A stretch of DNA of 64,000 bases from Lachnospiraceae bacterium (GCA_017623295.1 JAGAPK010000025.1:1-64000), one strand, 5' to 3'. Positions 17,538 to 26,299 are shown, counted from the first letter of the stretch. Notes: generated from the letters alone by a model not told the origin. Translations and numbers: made by a program.

Positions 17538-17600
17538 TGAAAAGGAAGCGATGGCACTGTGTGAGAGAACTGGAATATAGGATTGGGATTAATAAACAAA

Positions 17601-17640
17601 GATGTAAAGTCTATTGAGTGCAAAGGCTTTGCATCTTTTT
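17601..17640 (+). terminator. Hairpin with T-tract directly before the phosphatase gene
   Basis: GATGTAAAG (17601-17609) pairs with CTTTGCATC (17627-17635), followed by five T, only 13 bp before the PP2C start. The segment TGCAAAG (17619-17625) can pair with the same right arm, so two folds compete. PP2C expression would need readthrough or a promoter I cannot see. Confidence 0.65.
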
Positions 17641-17653
17641 AGTTGGAGAAATT

Positions 17654-18406
17654 ATGTACTACGAAACAAATGTGTATTGGAACGCAGGAGCAGTAAAAAA
17701 GATAAATCAGGATTCAGTGCTCGTGTTGCAAGCATTGACAAGCAGGGGGCGAGTACTTTTAGCAGCAGTTTGTGACGGGATGGGCGGCATGGAAGAGGGA
17801 GAATGTGCCAGTGGTTATGTGACAGAGGAACTGATAGCATGGTTTTATGACGGATTGCTTTATGCAATTGGGAAGAAGAAGCCACTTTGGGTTATCAGGC
17901 GTTCGCTGGAGCGGAAGGTTTATCAGATGCAGAACAGAATGCAGGATTATGCAAGGAAGCGAAAAATATTTATGGGAACAACCATGTCAGTCCTTGTATT
18001 GTGGGAGAAACGATATTTCATCTGGCATCTGGGGGACAGCCGGATTTATTGGATGAAAGGGCGTAGTTATATGGGGAAGCGGAGCAAATCTGCACAGAAG
18101 AAATGTACCTTAAAACAAATTACCGAGGACCATGTGCAGGGGAAAAACAGGTTAACCAAATGTGTGGGAAACTGTGGCTTTTTTGTTCCGGATTTTAAGA
18201 CAGGAATTGTGAGAAGAAGGGAGGCATTTTTGCTTTGTAGTGATGGTTTCTGGAATGAGCTGCAGGAAGAAGAACTGAGGGAAGTGTTACAACCGGAAAG
18301 AATGACGGAAGAAACAAGTGAAAGGAGATTAAAAGAATTGGCAGATGCGGTCATGAGAAGAGGGGAAAAGGATAATTTGTCTGCGGTTTACATAAAATGT
18401 TTGTAA
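17654..18406 (+). CDS. PP2C-family Ser/Thr protein phosphatase
   Basis: Metal-dependent phosphatase that would reverse Ser/Thr phosphorylation; 250 aa. The family motifs run in order: GAVKKINQDS, AAVCDGMGGMEEG with the metal Asp, FMGTTMSVLVL, WHLGDSRIYWM, LLCSDGFWNEL and GEKDNLSAVYI, which carries the last metal Asp. The middle is shorter and more basic than in PrpC. The start at 17654 has GGAG 5 nt upstream. It is cytoplasmic. The Ser/Thr kinase gene lies 235 bp downstream across a long palindrome, so the pair probably forms a reversible phosphorylation module. Confidence 0.9.
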   Translation: MYYETNVYWNAGAVKKINQDSVLVLQALTSRGRVLLAAVCDGMGGMEEGECASGYVTEELIAWFYDGLLYAIGKKKPLWVIRRSLERKVYQMQNRMQDYARKRKIFMGTTMSVLVLWEKRYFIWHLGDSRIYWMKGRSYMGKRSKSAQKKCTLKQITEDHVQGKNRLTKCVGNCGFFVPDFKTGIVRRREAFLLCSDGFWNELQEEELREVLQPERMTEETSERRLKELADAVMRRGEKDNLSAVYIKCL

Positions 18407-18611
18407 GCATTTGCGAAACTCCTATGTAGCTATGAGAATTGTACAAAATTAACAAACCAATGCAGGCACGCTTTCGCTGCACCTCGTCGCGTAGCGGTAC
18501 ATAAGATGCTAAAATACAGCATCTAAGTACCGACGGACTCACAGCACCTGCGTATGGTATTTGTTAATCTTGTACAAAAACATTTCATTTTTTGAGAGTT
18601 TCGCAAATAGC
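18407..18611. repeat. 205-bp imperfect palindromic element between phosphatase and kinase genes
   Basis: The whole gap except the kinase ribosome binding site is a nested inverted repeat. Outer arms: GCATTTGCGAAACTC (18407-18421) with GAGTTTCGCAAAT plus AGC (18596-18611). Middle arms: the 18 bp from TTGTACAAAA (from 18439) with TTTGTTAATCTTGTACAA (18560-18577), one mismatch. Inner arms: CGGTACATAAGATGC with GCATCTAAGTACCG around the centre at about 18512. The centre is GC-richer than the ends. It begins on the first base after the PP2C stop codon. It looks like a MITE-like or palindromic intergenic repeat, or a large structured RNA; no coding frame is visible in it. Confidence 0.75.
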
Positions 18612-18640
18612 AATAAACGTATGCAAAGAGGAGTAAGAAA

Positions 18641-19816
18641 ATGGAAAAAATAGAAAACATAGAAGACACAACTCCGCTTATTTTAGCGGGGAAGTATGAA
18701 TTGCGAAAAGTAATCGGCGAAGGAGGCAGTGGTATTGTCTATCAGGCATGGGATAGGAATACAGAAAGATTAGTTGCTATTAAAGTGGCAAAGATGCAAG
18801 AAGAACAACTAAAAGCAGAGATGGAAATGTTAAAACGATTGAAGCATCCGATGTTGCCGGAGTTGTATGACTATTTTTATGAAGAGAATGGTTATCTAGT
18901 CATGGAATATATAGAAGGAGAAGGTTTACATAATATTATTAAAAGAGAAGGATGGATAGAAGAGAAAAAGGCGATTGTATGGACAGAACAGCTATTGTCT
19001 TTATTAGCCTATTTGCATGAGCAGAAACCGGCAGTTATCTATCGGGATTTGAAACCGAAAAATATTATTGTGTGCCCGGATGGAAAAGTACGGTTGGTAG
19101 ATTTTGGAGCAGCTTTTTCTATGAATTATGATGGAAAGCAATCTGAAAATCTGGCAGGAACGGCTGGCTATGCAGCACCGGAGCAGTTGGAGCAAAAGAA
19201 GCTTGAACCCAATAGTGATATCTATACCGTTGGTGCCCTTTTATACCATATGCTGACCGGATATCATCCGGCAAAACCGCCTTATGGCATCCGTCCGGTA
19301 CGGAGTATGAAGCCGGAATTGTCGAAAGGGATCGAGTGGATTATAGAGAAATGCACAAAAATGGAACCTTCTAAACGTTATCAGACGGTAGAAGAATTAA
19401 AGAAAGATTTGGGGAGAATAGGGAGGCTTGGTAGAAAGACCCCTTGTTATACATTAAAAAAGTTGGAAAAAAGAATCTGGCTGACAGACAAAAAATCCGT
19501 TGGCTTACTTGGAATAGGTTTGGGAACTCTTGTTTTTTGCACATTGGTAACCAGCATCCCACTGTTGGCGAAGGAAAAGCAAAACCTGCTTCCTGTTATT
19601 GTTTATAATAAGCAAGGGCAGAAAGTAGTGATTCGCTATGACAGTATTTATGAAACACAAGGAAATTTGGTCTTTGAACTGGAACAGGAACTTTTTTCCA
19701 AAGATGGAACACAAGAACTGTCTGTTTGTCTGACAGACTGTACGACTGGGGAACGCAAAGAGAGGACTTTTTATTTGAAGGGAGAAAATACGTTAAAAAG
19801 CAGTATCAATAATTGA
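18641..19816 (+). CDS. Membrane Ser/Thr protein kinase without PASTA domains
   Basis: Hanks-type kinase of 391 aa. The N-terminal lobe has GEGGSGIVYQAWD and VAIKVAK (catalytic Lys); the C-lobe has VIYRDLKPKNIIV, LVDFGAAFS, AGTAGYAAPEQ and SDIYTVGALLYHMLTGYHP. A basic juxtamembrane part (about 255-285) leads to one transmembrane helix (about 287-312) and an outer domain of about 80 aa rich in beta-type residues, with a Cys pair (SVCLTDCTTG). PASTA repeats, the usual wall sensors of PrkC-type kinases, are absent, so its signal must differ. AGGAG precedes the ATG. Partner phosphatase upstream. Confidence 0.92.
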   Translation: MEKIENIEDTTPLILAGKYELRKVIGEGGSGIVYQAWDRNTERLVAIKVAKMQEEQLKAEMEMLKRLKHPMLPELYDYFYEENGYLVMEYIEGEGLHNIIKREGWIEEKKAIVWTEQLLSLLAYLHEQKPAVIYRDLKPKNIIVCPDGKVRLVDFGAAFSMNYDGKQSENLAGTAGYAAPEQLEQKKLEPNSDIYTVGALLYHMLTGYHPAKPPYGIRPVRSMKPELSKGIEWIIEKCTKMEPSKRYQTVEELKKDLGRIGRLGRKTPCYTLKKLEKRIWLTDKKSVGLLGIGLGTLVFCTLVTSIPLLAKEKQNLLPVIVYNKQGQKVVIRYDSIYETQGNLVFELEQELFSKDGTQELSVCLTDCTTGERKERTFYLKGENTLKSSINN

Positions 19817-19840
19817 CGAACAGAAAGGAAAAAGCCTATA

Positions 19841-19999
19841 ATGTCCTTTAAGGGGGTTGAGGTTATGGAAGAAGTAATGACGGATAAACAGTATTATGGA
19901 ATTTTGCAAATGATAGGGATGATTCTGGACGGATGTAAAGATTTGGAAGAAGCTAAGATAAAAATAGAGGCACTTCGAGAAGGAAAAGAAAATAAATAA
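19841..19999 (+). CDS. Small hypothetical protein (44-52 aa)
   Basis: A frame from ATG 19841 (52 aa) or ATG 19865 (44 aa) ends at 19999. The core reads [20 protein letters not shown], then [13 protein letters not shown], predicted as two amphipathic helices. AAGGA precedes the first start and AGGGGG the second; both are acceptable. It sits 24 bp after the kinase and 19 bp before ispG, so it is co-transcribed with one of them. It is about the size of the 50-aa protein at 17385, with a vaguely similar pattern of hydrophobic residues. Family unknown to me. Confidence 0.6.
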   Translation: MSFKGVEVMEEVMTDKQYYGILQMIGMILDGCKDLEEAKIKIEALREGKENK

Positions 20000-20018
20000 A
20001 AAAGAAAAGAGGATTTAT

Positions 20019-21074
20019 ATGTATCGAAATCAAACTAAGGTTGTAAAAATTGGTGATAAAGTAATTGGTGGGGGTAACCCTGTTTTAATACAGTCTATGA
20101 CAAATACGAGAACGGAAGATGTGGAAGCTACGGTGGCACAGATTTTACGTCTGGAGAAAGCAGGTTGTGAGATTATTCGCTGTACAGTACCAACTTTGGA
20201 GGCGGCTGAGGCGATTAAAGAGATTAAGAAGCAGATTCATATTCCGCTTGTAGCAGACATTCATTTTGACTATAAAATGGCGATTGCAGCAATGGAAAAC
20301 GGAGCAGACAAAATTCGTATCAATCCGGGTAACATCGGCGACAGAGAGAAAGTGGCAGCAGTCGTTAAAGTGGCAAAAGAGAGAAATATTCCGATTCGTG
20401 TCGGTGTCAACAGCGGTTCTTTGGAAAAAGAACTGGTGGAAAAGTATAACGGTGTAACGGCAGAAGGCATCGTAGAAAGTGCGCTGGATAAAGTCAGAAT
20501 TATCGAAGAACTTGGCTATGATAATCTGGTTATCAGTATTAAATCTTCTGATGTTATGATGTGTGTCAAAGCTCATGAGATTCTGGCACAGAAGACAAAT
20601 TATCCGCTTCATGTTGGTATTACGGAATCCGGTACGGTACAGAGTGGAAATATTAAGTCTGCAATTGGGTTAGGAATCATTTTAAATCAGGGAATCGGTG
20701 ATACCATTCGTGTATCTTTGACTGGAGACCCGGTAGAGGAAATCAAATCAGCGAAGCTGATTCTCAGAACTTTAGGACTGCGCAAAGGTGGTATTGAAGT
20801 TGTTTCCTGCCCGACCTGCGGCAGAACCAGAATAGATTTGATTGGACTGGCTAATCAGGTGGAAGCGATGGTAGCGGATATTCCGCTTGATATTAAAGTA
20901 GCGGTTATGGGATGTGCAGTAAACGGACCGGGAGAAGCCAAAGAGGCTGATATCGGAATTGCAGGCGGTATTGGAGAAGGTCTGCTCATTAAAAAAGGTG
21001 AAATTGTGAAAAAAGTTCCGGAAGGGGAACTGTTAAATACATTGCGCGAAGAACTGCTTCACTGGGAGGGTTAA
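20019..21074 (+). CDS. ispG: 4-hydroxy-3-methylbut-2-enyl diphosphate synthase (flavodoxin)
   Basis: Iron-sulfur enzyme of the MEP pathway that converts MEcPP to HMBPP; 351 aa, the short bacterial form. The TIM-barrel begins [20 protein letters not shown] and has [20 protein letters not shown] and [10 protein letters not shown]. The three 4Fe-4S cysteines are in [12 protein letters not shown] (two) and [20 protein letters not shown] (one). It lies between the kinase block and polC; the normal order rseP-ispG-polC is interrupted just upstream. dxr of the same pathway lies 5 kb upstream. Confidence 0.97.
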   Translation: MYRNQTKVVKIGDKVIGGGNPVLIQSMTNTRTEDVEATVAQILRLEKAGCEIIRCTVPTLEAAEAIKEIKKQIHIPLVADIHFDYKMAIAAMENGADKIRINPGNIGDREKVAAVVKVAKERNIPIRVGVNSGSLEKELVEKYNGVTAEGIVESALDKVRIIEELGYDNLVISIKSSDVMMCVKAHEILAQKTNYPLHVGITESGTVQSGNIKSAIGLGIILNQGIGDTIRVSLTGDPVEEIKSAKLILRTLGLRKGGIEVVSCPTCGRTRIDLIGLANQVEAMVADIPLDIKVAVMGCAVNGPGEAKEADIGIAGGIGEGLLIKKGEIVKKVPEGELLNTLREELLHWEG

Positions 21075-21136
21075 TGCGCTGAATTGCTTGCTATTCCGGC
21101 AGGTTGTAAGAACTTCAACTAAGAAAGGTAGATAGA

Positions 21137-24100
21137 ATGTCAAAGAAATTTTTTGATGTATTTCCGACTTTAAAATTGGATACAGGAATAGGTGATTTGT
21201 TCGAACAGGTCATGGTAGAGAAGGTTTCTGCGACAAAACGAAAGGACTTTCTTAGAATTTATATATCTTCGGAGCGGCTTATTCAGAAAGAAGATGTGTT
21301 TCGGGTGGAACGGGAAATTAAAAAACAATTTTTCCCAAATGCAACAATGACAATCCGCATTTACGAAAGATATCATCTTTCTTCGCAGTACAATCCGGAG
21401 AAGTTTATGAATATTTACCGTGATAGTATTTTGTTAGAACTGAGGGAATACTCACCGATAGAATATAATCTGTTCAAAAATGCCGATATTGAGTATCCGT
21501 CTGAAAAACAAGTTATGTTAACCGTAGAGGACAGTGTGCTTGGCAAAGGAAAAGCAGAAGAGTTGATTCGTATTCTGGACAAGATTCTCAATGAACGTTG
21601 TGGTTTTGCAGTAGAAGTAGGGATTGGCTATAAGGAAAGAAAAACAGGAAAGTACAAAGAAGAGGATGAGCAGAAGCTGGCAATGCAGGTGGCAGAAATT
21701 TCTGCAAGAGCAGGCTATGGCAAGGGTGCAGACTCAGCAGGCGTAGAGGGAGCAGAAGCAGGATTAGCAAGCGGTGCACAGGGAGCCGGAAATGGCGCAG
21801 ATGGCGTAGCAAGCGGTGCGACTGGAACGGGAGCTGGTGTGGCAGCCGCTAGTACAGCTGCGAAAGCTGGAGGTGTCAAAGAAGCAGCATCCGGCGGTAA
21901 GTTTGAGAAAGGTGCTCAAAAAGGCAAGAATGGTGGAGCTGATGCGAAGCGTGCTGTGAAACGTTCTGATAATCCTGATGTTATATACGGAAGAGATTTC
22001 GAAGAAGAAGCCATCCGTATGGAAGAAATTGTGGGAGAAATCGGCGAAGTTGTTATTCGTGGTAAAATTCTCAATTTTGATAAGAGAGAGATTCGAAATG
22101 AGCGTACTATCTTAATCTATGATATTACGGATTTTACGGATACTATGACAATCAAAATGTTTGCCCACAATGATCAGGTAGAAGAGATTACATCTGGTAT
22201 GAAGCCGGGAGTTTTTGTGAAAATCAAAGGTATGACGATGGTGGATAAGTTTGATAGTGAGTTGACTATCGGCTCTATTTTTGGTGTCAAGAAGATACCG
22301 GATTTTACGACTTCACGTTCCGATAACAGTGTGCGTAAGAGAGTGGAACTGCATTGCCATACGAAAATGAGTGATATGGATGGTGTTTCCGAGGCTAAGG
22401 ATATCGTAAAGAGAGCTTATAAATGGGGACATCCGGCAGTTGCTATTACGGATCATGGTGTGGTACAGTCGTTCCCGGATGCCAACCATGTCTGGGAAGA
22501 CTTATGGAAAGAAGAGAAGAACAAGCGAAAAGAAGCCGGAGATGCTGACCCGGATAAACAGGATTTCTTCAAGGTTATTTATGGTGTCGAAGCATATCTG
22601 GTAGATGATTTAAAAGAGATTGTAACAAATGATAAAGGGCAGACACTGCAGGAAACCTTTGTCGTATTTGACATTGAAACAACAGGATTTTCGCCTGTTA
22701 ATAACCGAATTATTGAAATTGGTGCTGTGAAAGTAGAAGAAGGAAAGATTACGGACCGTTTTTCAACGTTTGTAAATCCAGATGTACCGATTCCTTTTGA
22801 AATTGAGAAATTGACAAGTATCAATGATGAGATGGTAATGGATTCCCCTCAGATTGATGTGATTTTGCCACAATTTATGGAGTTTTGCAAAGGTGCGGTA
22901 TTAGTAGCGCATAACGCTAACTTTGATATGAGTTTTATTATGGAAAATTGTGACCGGTTGGGAATCGAGCATGATTTTACCTATATTGATACCGTAGGCA
23001 TTGCCAGAGTTCTGTTACCGGGACAGGCAAAGCATACCTTAGATGCGGTAGCAAAGACATTAGGTATTTCTTTGGAAAATCACCATCGTGCAGTGGATGA
23101 TGCTGAAGCAACCGCAGAGATTTTTGTGAAGTTTATTCCGATGCTTGAGAAGGATGGAGCAGATACACTTGCCAAAGTAAATGCAATGGGTAAGTCCAGT
23201 CCGGAGATTATCAAAAGACTGCCTACTTACCATGCTATTATTCTGGCGAAAAATAATGTCGGACGTATGAATTTATATCGTCTGGTTTCACAGTCCCATC
23301 TGACTTATTTTGCCAGAAGGCCGAGAATCCCGAAAAGTCTGCTTTTGCAGTACAGAGAAGGCTTGATTCTGGGAAGTGCCTGTGAGGCAGGGGAATTATA
23401 TCGTGCTTTGTTAGAAGGAAAAGCTGATGCCGAGATTGCAAGATTGGTGAATTTCTATGATTATCTGGAAATTCAGCCTTGTGGAAACAACCGTTTCATG
23501 ATTGAATCTGAAAAAGTACCGAATATCAATTCGATGGAAGATATTATGGATATGAACCGGAAAATTGTGAAACTTGGTGAAGAATTTCACAAACCGGTTG
23601 TAGCAACCTGTGACGTACATTTTCTGGACCCGGAAGATGAGGTTTATCGTCGTATTATTATGGCGGGACAGGGATTTGCTGATGCTGATAATCAGGCACC
23701 GTTATATTTCAGAACAACAGAAGAAATGCTGGAAGAATTTGCTTATCTGGGAAGTGATAAGGCACAGGAAGTTGTTATTACCAATACAAACCTGATTGCA
23801 GATATGGTAGAATCCATGTCACCGGTTCGCCCTGATAAATGTCCGCCGGTTATTGAAAACAGTGACCAGCAGCTTACGGACATCTGCTATAACAAGGCAC
23901 ATGAACTGTATGGTGAAACATTGCCGAAAATCGTAGAAGACAGACTGGAGCGAGAGTTAAATTCCATTATTTCCAATGGATTTGCCGTTATGTATATCAT
24001 TGCACAGAAATTGGTGTGGAAGTCAGTGGAGGACGGGTATCTGGTGGGTTCTCGTGGTTCTGTTGGTTCTTCTTTTGTTGCGAATATGGCGGGAATTACG

Positions 24101-25738
24101 GAGGTTAATTCTTTAAGTCCTCATTATTTATGTCCGAAGTGTCATTATTATGATTTTGATTCGGATGAAGTAAAAGCGTTCAGTGGTGGTGCCGGTTGTG
24201 ATATGCCGGATAAGGATTGCCCGGTGTGTGGTGCACCATTACAGAAAGAAGGCTTTGATATTCCTTTTGAAACTTTCTTAGGATTCAAGGGAGATAAAGA
24301 GCCGGATATCGACTTGAACTTCTCCGGTGAATATCAGAGTAAGGCACATAAGTATACAGAAGTTATTTTTGGCTATGGACAGACCTTCCGTGCCGGCACA
24401 ATTGGTACGCTTGCAGATAAAACGGCGTTTGGTTATGTAAAGAATTATTACGAAGAACGTGGAAAACATAAGAGGACATGTGAAATTAACCGTATTGTTT
24501 CCGGTTGTACCGGTGTGCGCCGAAGTACCGGTCAGCATCCGGGTGGTATCGTTGTATTGCCAGTGGGAGAGGATATTAACTCTTTTACTCCGGTACAGCA
24601 TCCGGCAAATGACATGACAACGGAAACAGTAACGACACATTTTGATTACCACTCTATTGACCATAACTTGTTGAAACTTGATATTCTGGGACATGATGAT
24701 CCTACAATGATTCGTATGCTTCAGGATTTGACAGGAGTGGACCCGGTAAAAATCCCGTTAGACGATAAAAGTGTAATGTCGTTGTTTGCATCAACGGATG
24801 CATTGGGGATAACACCGGATCAGATTGGTGGCTGTAAATTGGGATGTCTTGGTATTCCGGAATTTGGTACGGACTTCGCGATGCAGATGGTTATTGATGC
24901 GAAACCGAAATGCTTTACAGACTTAGTTCGAATTGCCGGTCTGGCGCACGGAACCGATGTATGGTTAGGCAATGCGCAGACATTGATTGAAGAAGGAAAA
25001 GCAACCATTTCCACTGCTATCTGTTGTCGAGATGATATTATGATTTATCTGATACAGATGGGAGTAGAACCTAGTTTGTCCTTCACCATCATGGAAAGTG
25101 TTCGTAAGGGAAAAGGATTAAAGCCTGAGTGGGAAGAGGCTATGTTGGCAGCTAATGTGCCGGATTGGTACATCTGGTCCTGTAAGAAGATTAAATACAT
25201 GTTCCCAAAGGCACATGCAGCAGCTTACGTTATGATGGCATGGCGTATTGCTTACTGTAAAGTCAATTATCCGCTTGCTTATTATGCAGCCTTTTTCAGT
25301 ATTCGTGCTTCTGGATTTTCTTATGAATTGATGTGTCAGGGACAGCGGCATCTTGAGAATGTAATGGCGGATTATAAGCGCAGAAGTGATACACTTTCCA
25401 AGAAGGAACAGGATTCTTATCGTGATATGAAACTGGTTCAGGAAATGTATGCAAGAGGGTTTGAATTCGTACCGATTGACATTTTCTCGGTACAGTCCAG
25501 ATTGTTCCAGGTGGTAGATGGTAAGCTGATGCCATCTTTAAATAGCATTGATGGTCTGGGTGAAAAAGCGGCAGATGCTATCGTAGAAGCAGCCAAAGAT
25601 GGTCCGTTTTTATCCAAGGACGATTTCCGCCAGCGGACCAAAGCATCGAAAACGATTGTAGACTTGCTTGATACATTAGGAATTCTTGGTAATTTACCGG
25701 AATCCAATCAGATTAGTTTGTTTGATTTTGCGATGTAG
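21137..25738 (+). CDS. polC: DNA polymerase III alpha subunit, PolC type
   Basis: Replicative polymerase with built-in proofreading, typical of Firmicutes; 1533 aa, longer than the usual 1430-1470. Order: N-terminal domain (1-190); an Ala/Gly-rich linker (about 195-280, with GAGNGADGVASGATGTGAGV); OB domain (VVIRGKILNFDKREI); PHP part (VELHCHTKMSDMDGVSEA, AITDHGVVQ); DnaQ-like exonuclease (FVVFDIETTGFSPVNNRIIE, HNANFDMSFI, HHRAVDDAEATAEIF); the PHP remainder; the polymerase palm (GSRGSVGSSFVA, DKEPDIDLNFSGEYQ), a zinc site with CPKCHYYDF and DCPVCGAPL; and a C-terminal helix-hairpin-helix (GLGEKAADAIVE) ending in the clamp-binding QISLFDF. The linker explains the extra length. Confidence 0.98.
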   Translation: MSKKFFDVFPTLKLDTGIGDLFEQVMVEKVSATKRKDFLRIYISSERLIQKEDVFRVEREIKKQFFPNATMTIRIYERYHLSSQYNPEKFMNIYRDSILLELREYSPIEYNLFKNADIEYPSEKQVMLTVEDSVLGKGKAEELIRILDKILNERCGFAVEVGIGYKERKTGKYKEEDEQKLAMQVAEISARAGYGKGADSAGVEGAEAGLASGAQGAGNGADGVASGATGTGAGVAAASTAAKAGGVKEAASGGKFEKGAQKGKNGGADAKRAVKRSDNPDVIYGRDFEEEAIRMEEIVGEIGEVVIRGKILNFDKREIRNERTILIYDITDFTDTMTIKMFAHNDQVEEITSGMKPGVFVKIKGMTMVDKFDSELTIGSIFGVKKIPDFTTSRSDNSVRKRVELHCHTKMSDMDGVSEAKDIVKRAYKWGHPAVAITDHGVVQSFPDANHVWEDLWKEEKNKRKEAGDADPDKQDFFKVIYGVEAYLVDDLKEIVTNDKGQTLQETFVVFDIETTGFSPVNNRIIEIGAVKVEEGKITDRFSTFVNPDVPIPFEIEKLTSINDEMVMDSPQIDVILPQFMEFCKGAVLVAHNANFDMSFIMENCDRLGIEHDFTYIDTVGIARVLLPGQAKHTLDAVAKTLGISLENHHRAVDDAEATAEIFVKFIPMLEKDGADTLAKVNAMGKSSPEIIKRLPTYHAIILAKNNVGRMNLYRLVSQSHLTYFARRPRIPKSLLLQYREGLILGSACEAGELYRALLEGKADAEIARLVNFYDYLEIQPCGNNRFMIESEKVPNINSMEDIMDMNRKIVKLGEEFHKPVVATCDVHFLDPEDEVYRRIIMAGQGFADADNQAPLYFRTTEEMLEEFAYLGSDKAQEVVITNTNLIADMVESMSPVRPDKCPPVIENSDQQLTDICYNKAHELYGETLPKIVEDRLERELNSIISNGFAVMYIIAQKLVWKSVEDGYLVGSRGSVGSSFVANMAGITEVNSLSPHYLCPKCHYYDFDSDEVKAFSGGAGCDMPDKDCPVCGAPLQKEGFDIPFETFLGFKGDKEPDIDLNFSGEYQSKAHKYTEVIFGYGQTFRAGTIGTLADKTAFGYVKNYYEERGKHKRTCEINRIVSGCTGVRRSTGQHPGGIVVLPVGEDINSFTPVQHPANDMTTETVTTHFDYHSIDHNLLKLDILGHDDPTMIRMLQDLTGVDPVKIPLDDKSVMSLFASTDALGITPDQIGGCKLGCLGIPEFGTDFAMQMVIDAKPKCFTDLVRIAGLAHGTDVWLGNAQTLIEEGKATISTAICCRDDIMIYLIQMGVEPSLSFTIMESVRKGKGLKPEWEEAMLAANVPDWYIWSCKKIKYMFPKAHAAAYVMMAWRIAYCKVNYPLAYYAAFFSIRASGFSYELMCQGQRHLENVMADYKRRSDTLSKKEQDSYRDMKLVQEMYARGFEFVPIDIFSVQSRLFQVVDGKLMPSLNSIDGLGEKAADAIVEAAKDGPFLSKDDFRQRTKASKTIVDLLDTLGILGNLPESNQISLFDFAM

Positions 25739-25742
25739 ATAG

Positions 25743-25806
25743 AAAGCGTAATTATTTAAGGTCAGAAAAAAATTTTGATCTCAAATTAATTACGCTTTTA
25801 TTTTTT
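25743..25806 (+). terminator. Terminator after polC
   Basis: AAAGCGTAATTA (25743-25754) pairs with TAATTACGCTTT (25787-25798), with further pairing inside, followed by TTTATTTTTT. The hairpin is symmetrical and could also stop minus-strand transcription. Confidence 0.8.
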
Positions 25807-25838
25807 ACTAATTTCTATTTGCAGTCTCTATTGAGGAG

Positions 25839-25982
25839 TTAATCACAGCAGTTAGAAGGGTCAACGCTTTCTGTTTGTTCAGCTCCTTCTGAATGAGTGG
25901 AAGCTTCATGCTTTCCATAACCTGTTAATATTGATGAGGCCAGTCCTGTTATTAAAATTAATGTTAATATTCTTTATTTCAT
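25839..25982 (-). pseudogene. Decayed small lipoprotein-like gene
   Basis: On the minus strand GAAGGAG precedes an ATG at 25982 with good spacing, but codon 3 is TAA. Read through, the 47-residue product starts MK, stop, RILTLILITGLASSILTG, followed by YGKHEASTH and ending in DPSNCCD. The first half is a lipoprotein-type signal sequence whose lipobox Cys is replaced by Tyr (LTG-Y). Two independent lesions in the two essential places argue for a pseudogene rather than a sequencing error. It lies between polC and tRNA-Glu, on the opposite strand to polC. Confidence 0.5.
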
Positions 25983-26095
25983 GTTGTTCTCCTTCGTACC
26001 AATAAAATAAAAAATTCCTGAAACGAGCATAGATGCTACATTCCAAGAACTTCTAGGGTTGGGCTGTTTAAAATGTTAAATCTTTTAACAGTCAA

Positions 26096-26167
26096 CAGCT
26101 CGTAGGGGAATCGAACCCCTGATTCCGCCGTGAGAGGGCGGCGTCTTAACCGCTTGACCAACGAGCC
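26096..26167 (-). tRNA. tRNA-Glu (anticodon CTC)
   Basis: The minus strand folds as a 72-nt tRNA without encoded CCA. The acceptor arm GGCTCGT pairs with ACGAGCT (first pair G-T), the anticodon stem CCGCC/GGCGG closes the loop CTCTCAC with anticodon CTC at its centre, and the T arm reads GGGGTTCGATTCCCC. The discriminator base is G. It decodes GAG glutamate codons. Confidence 0.93.
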
Positions 26168-26191
26168 ATGTGATTGACACTTGCTTATTCT

Positions 26192-26197
26192 ATTATA
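26192..26197 (-). promoter_or_regulatory. -10 box of the tRNA-Glu promoter
   Basis: TATAAT on the minus strand, 24 bp upstream of the tRNA 5' end. No clear -35 is visible at the usual distance. Confidence 0.5.
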
Positions 26198-26243
26198 GAT
26201 TGGCACAAAAAGCAAGCATTTTTTTCAAAATTTTTAAAATTGC

Positions 26244-26272
26244 TTGCATACAGGAGAAAATGGTGCTAAACT
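26244..26272 (+). promoter_or_regulatory. Promoter of the rimP-nusA-infB operon
   Basis: TTGCAT (26244-26249), 17 bp and TAAACT (26267-26272). The leader to rimP is about 108 nt and contains two overlapping hairpins. Confidence 0.65.
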
Positions 26273-26299
26273 AAAACAGTAATAAAGATTATTTACGAT

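Noticed and set aside
17222..17623. A 133-aa minus-strand frame in an apparent gap
   Set aside because: It overlaps two plus-strand promoters, a plus-strand small frame with a good ribosome binding site and a terminator; the protein looks random.
25743..26090. Possible riboswitch or attachment site between polC and tRNA-Glu
   Set aside because: No conserved riboswitch core, no integrase gene and no duplicated tRNA 3' end were found; the region is explained by a terminator and a decayed small gene.
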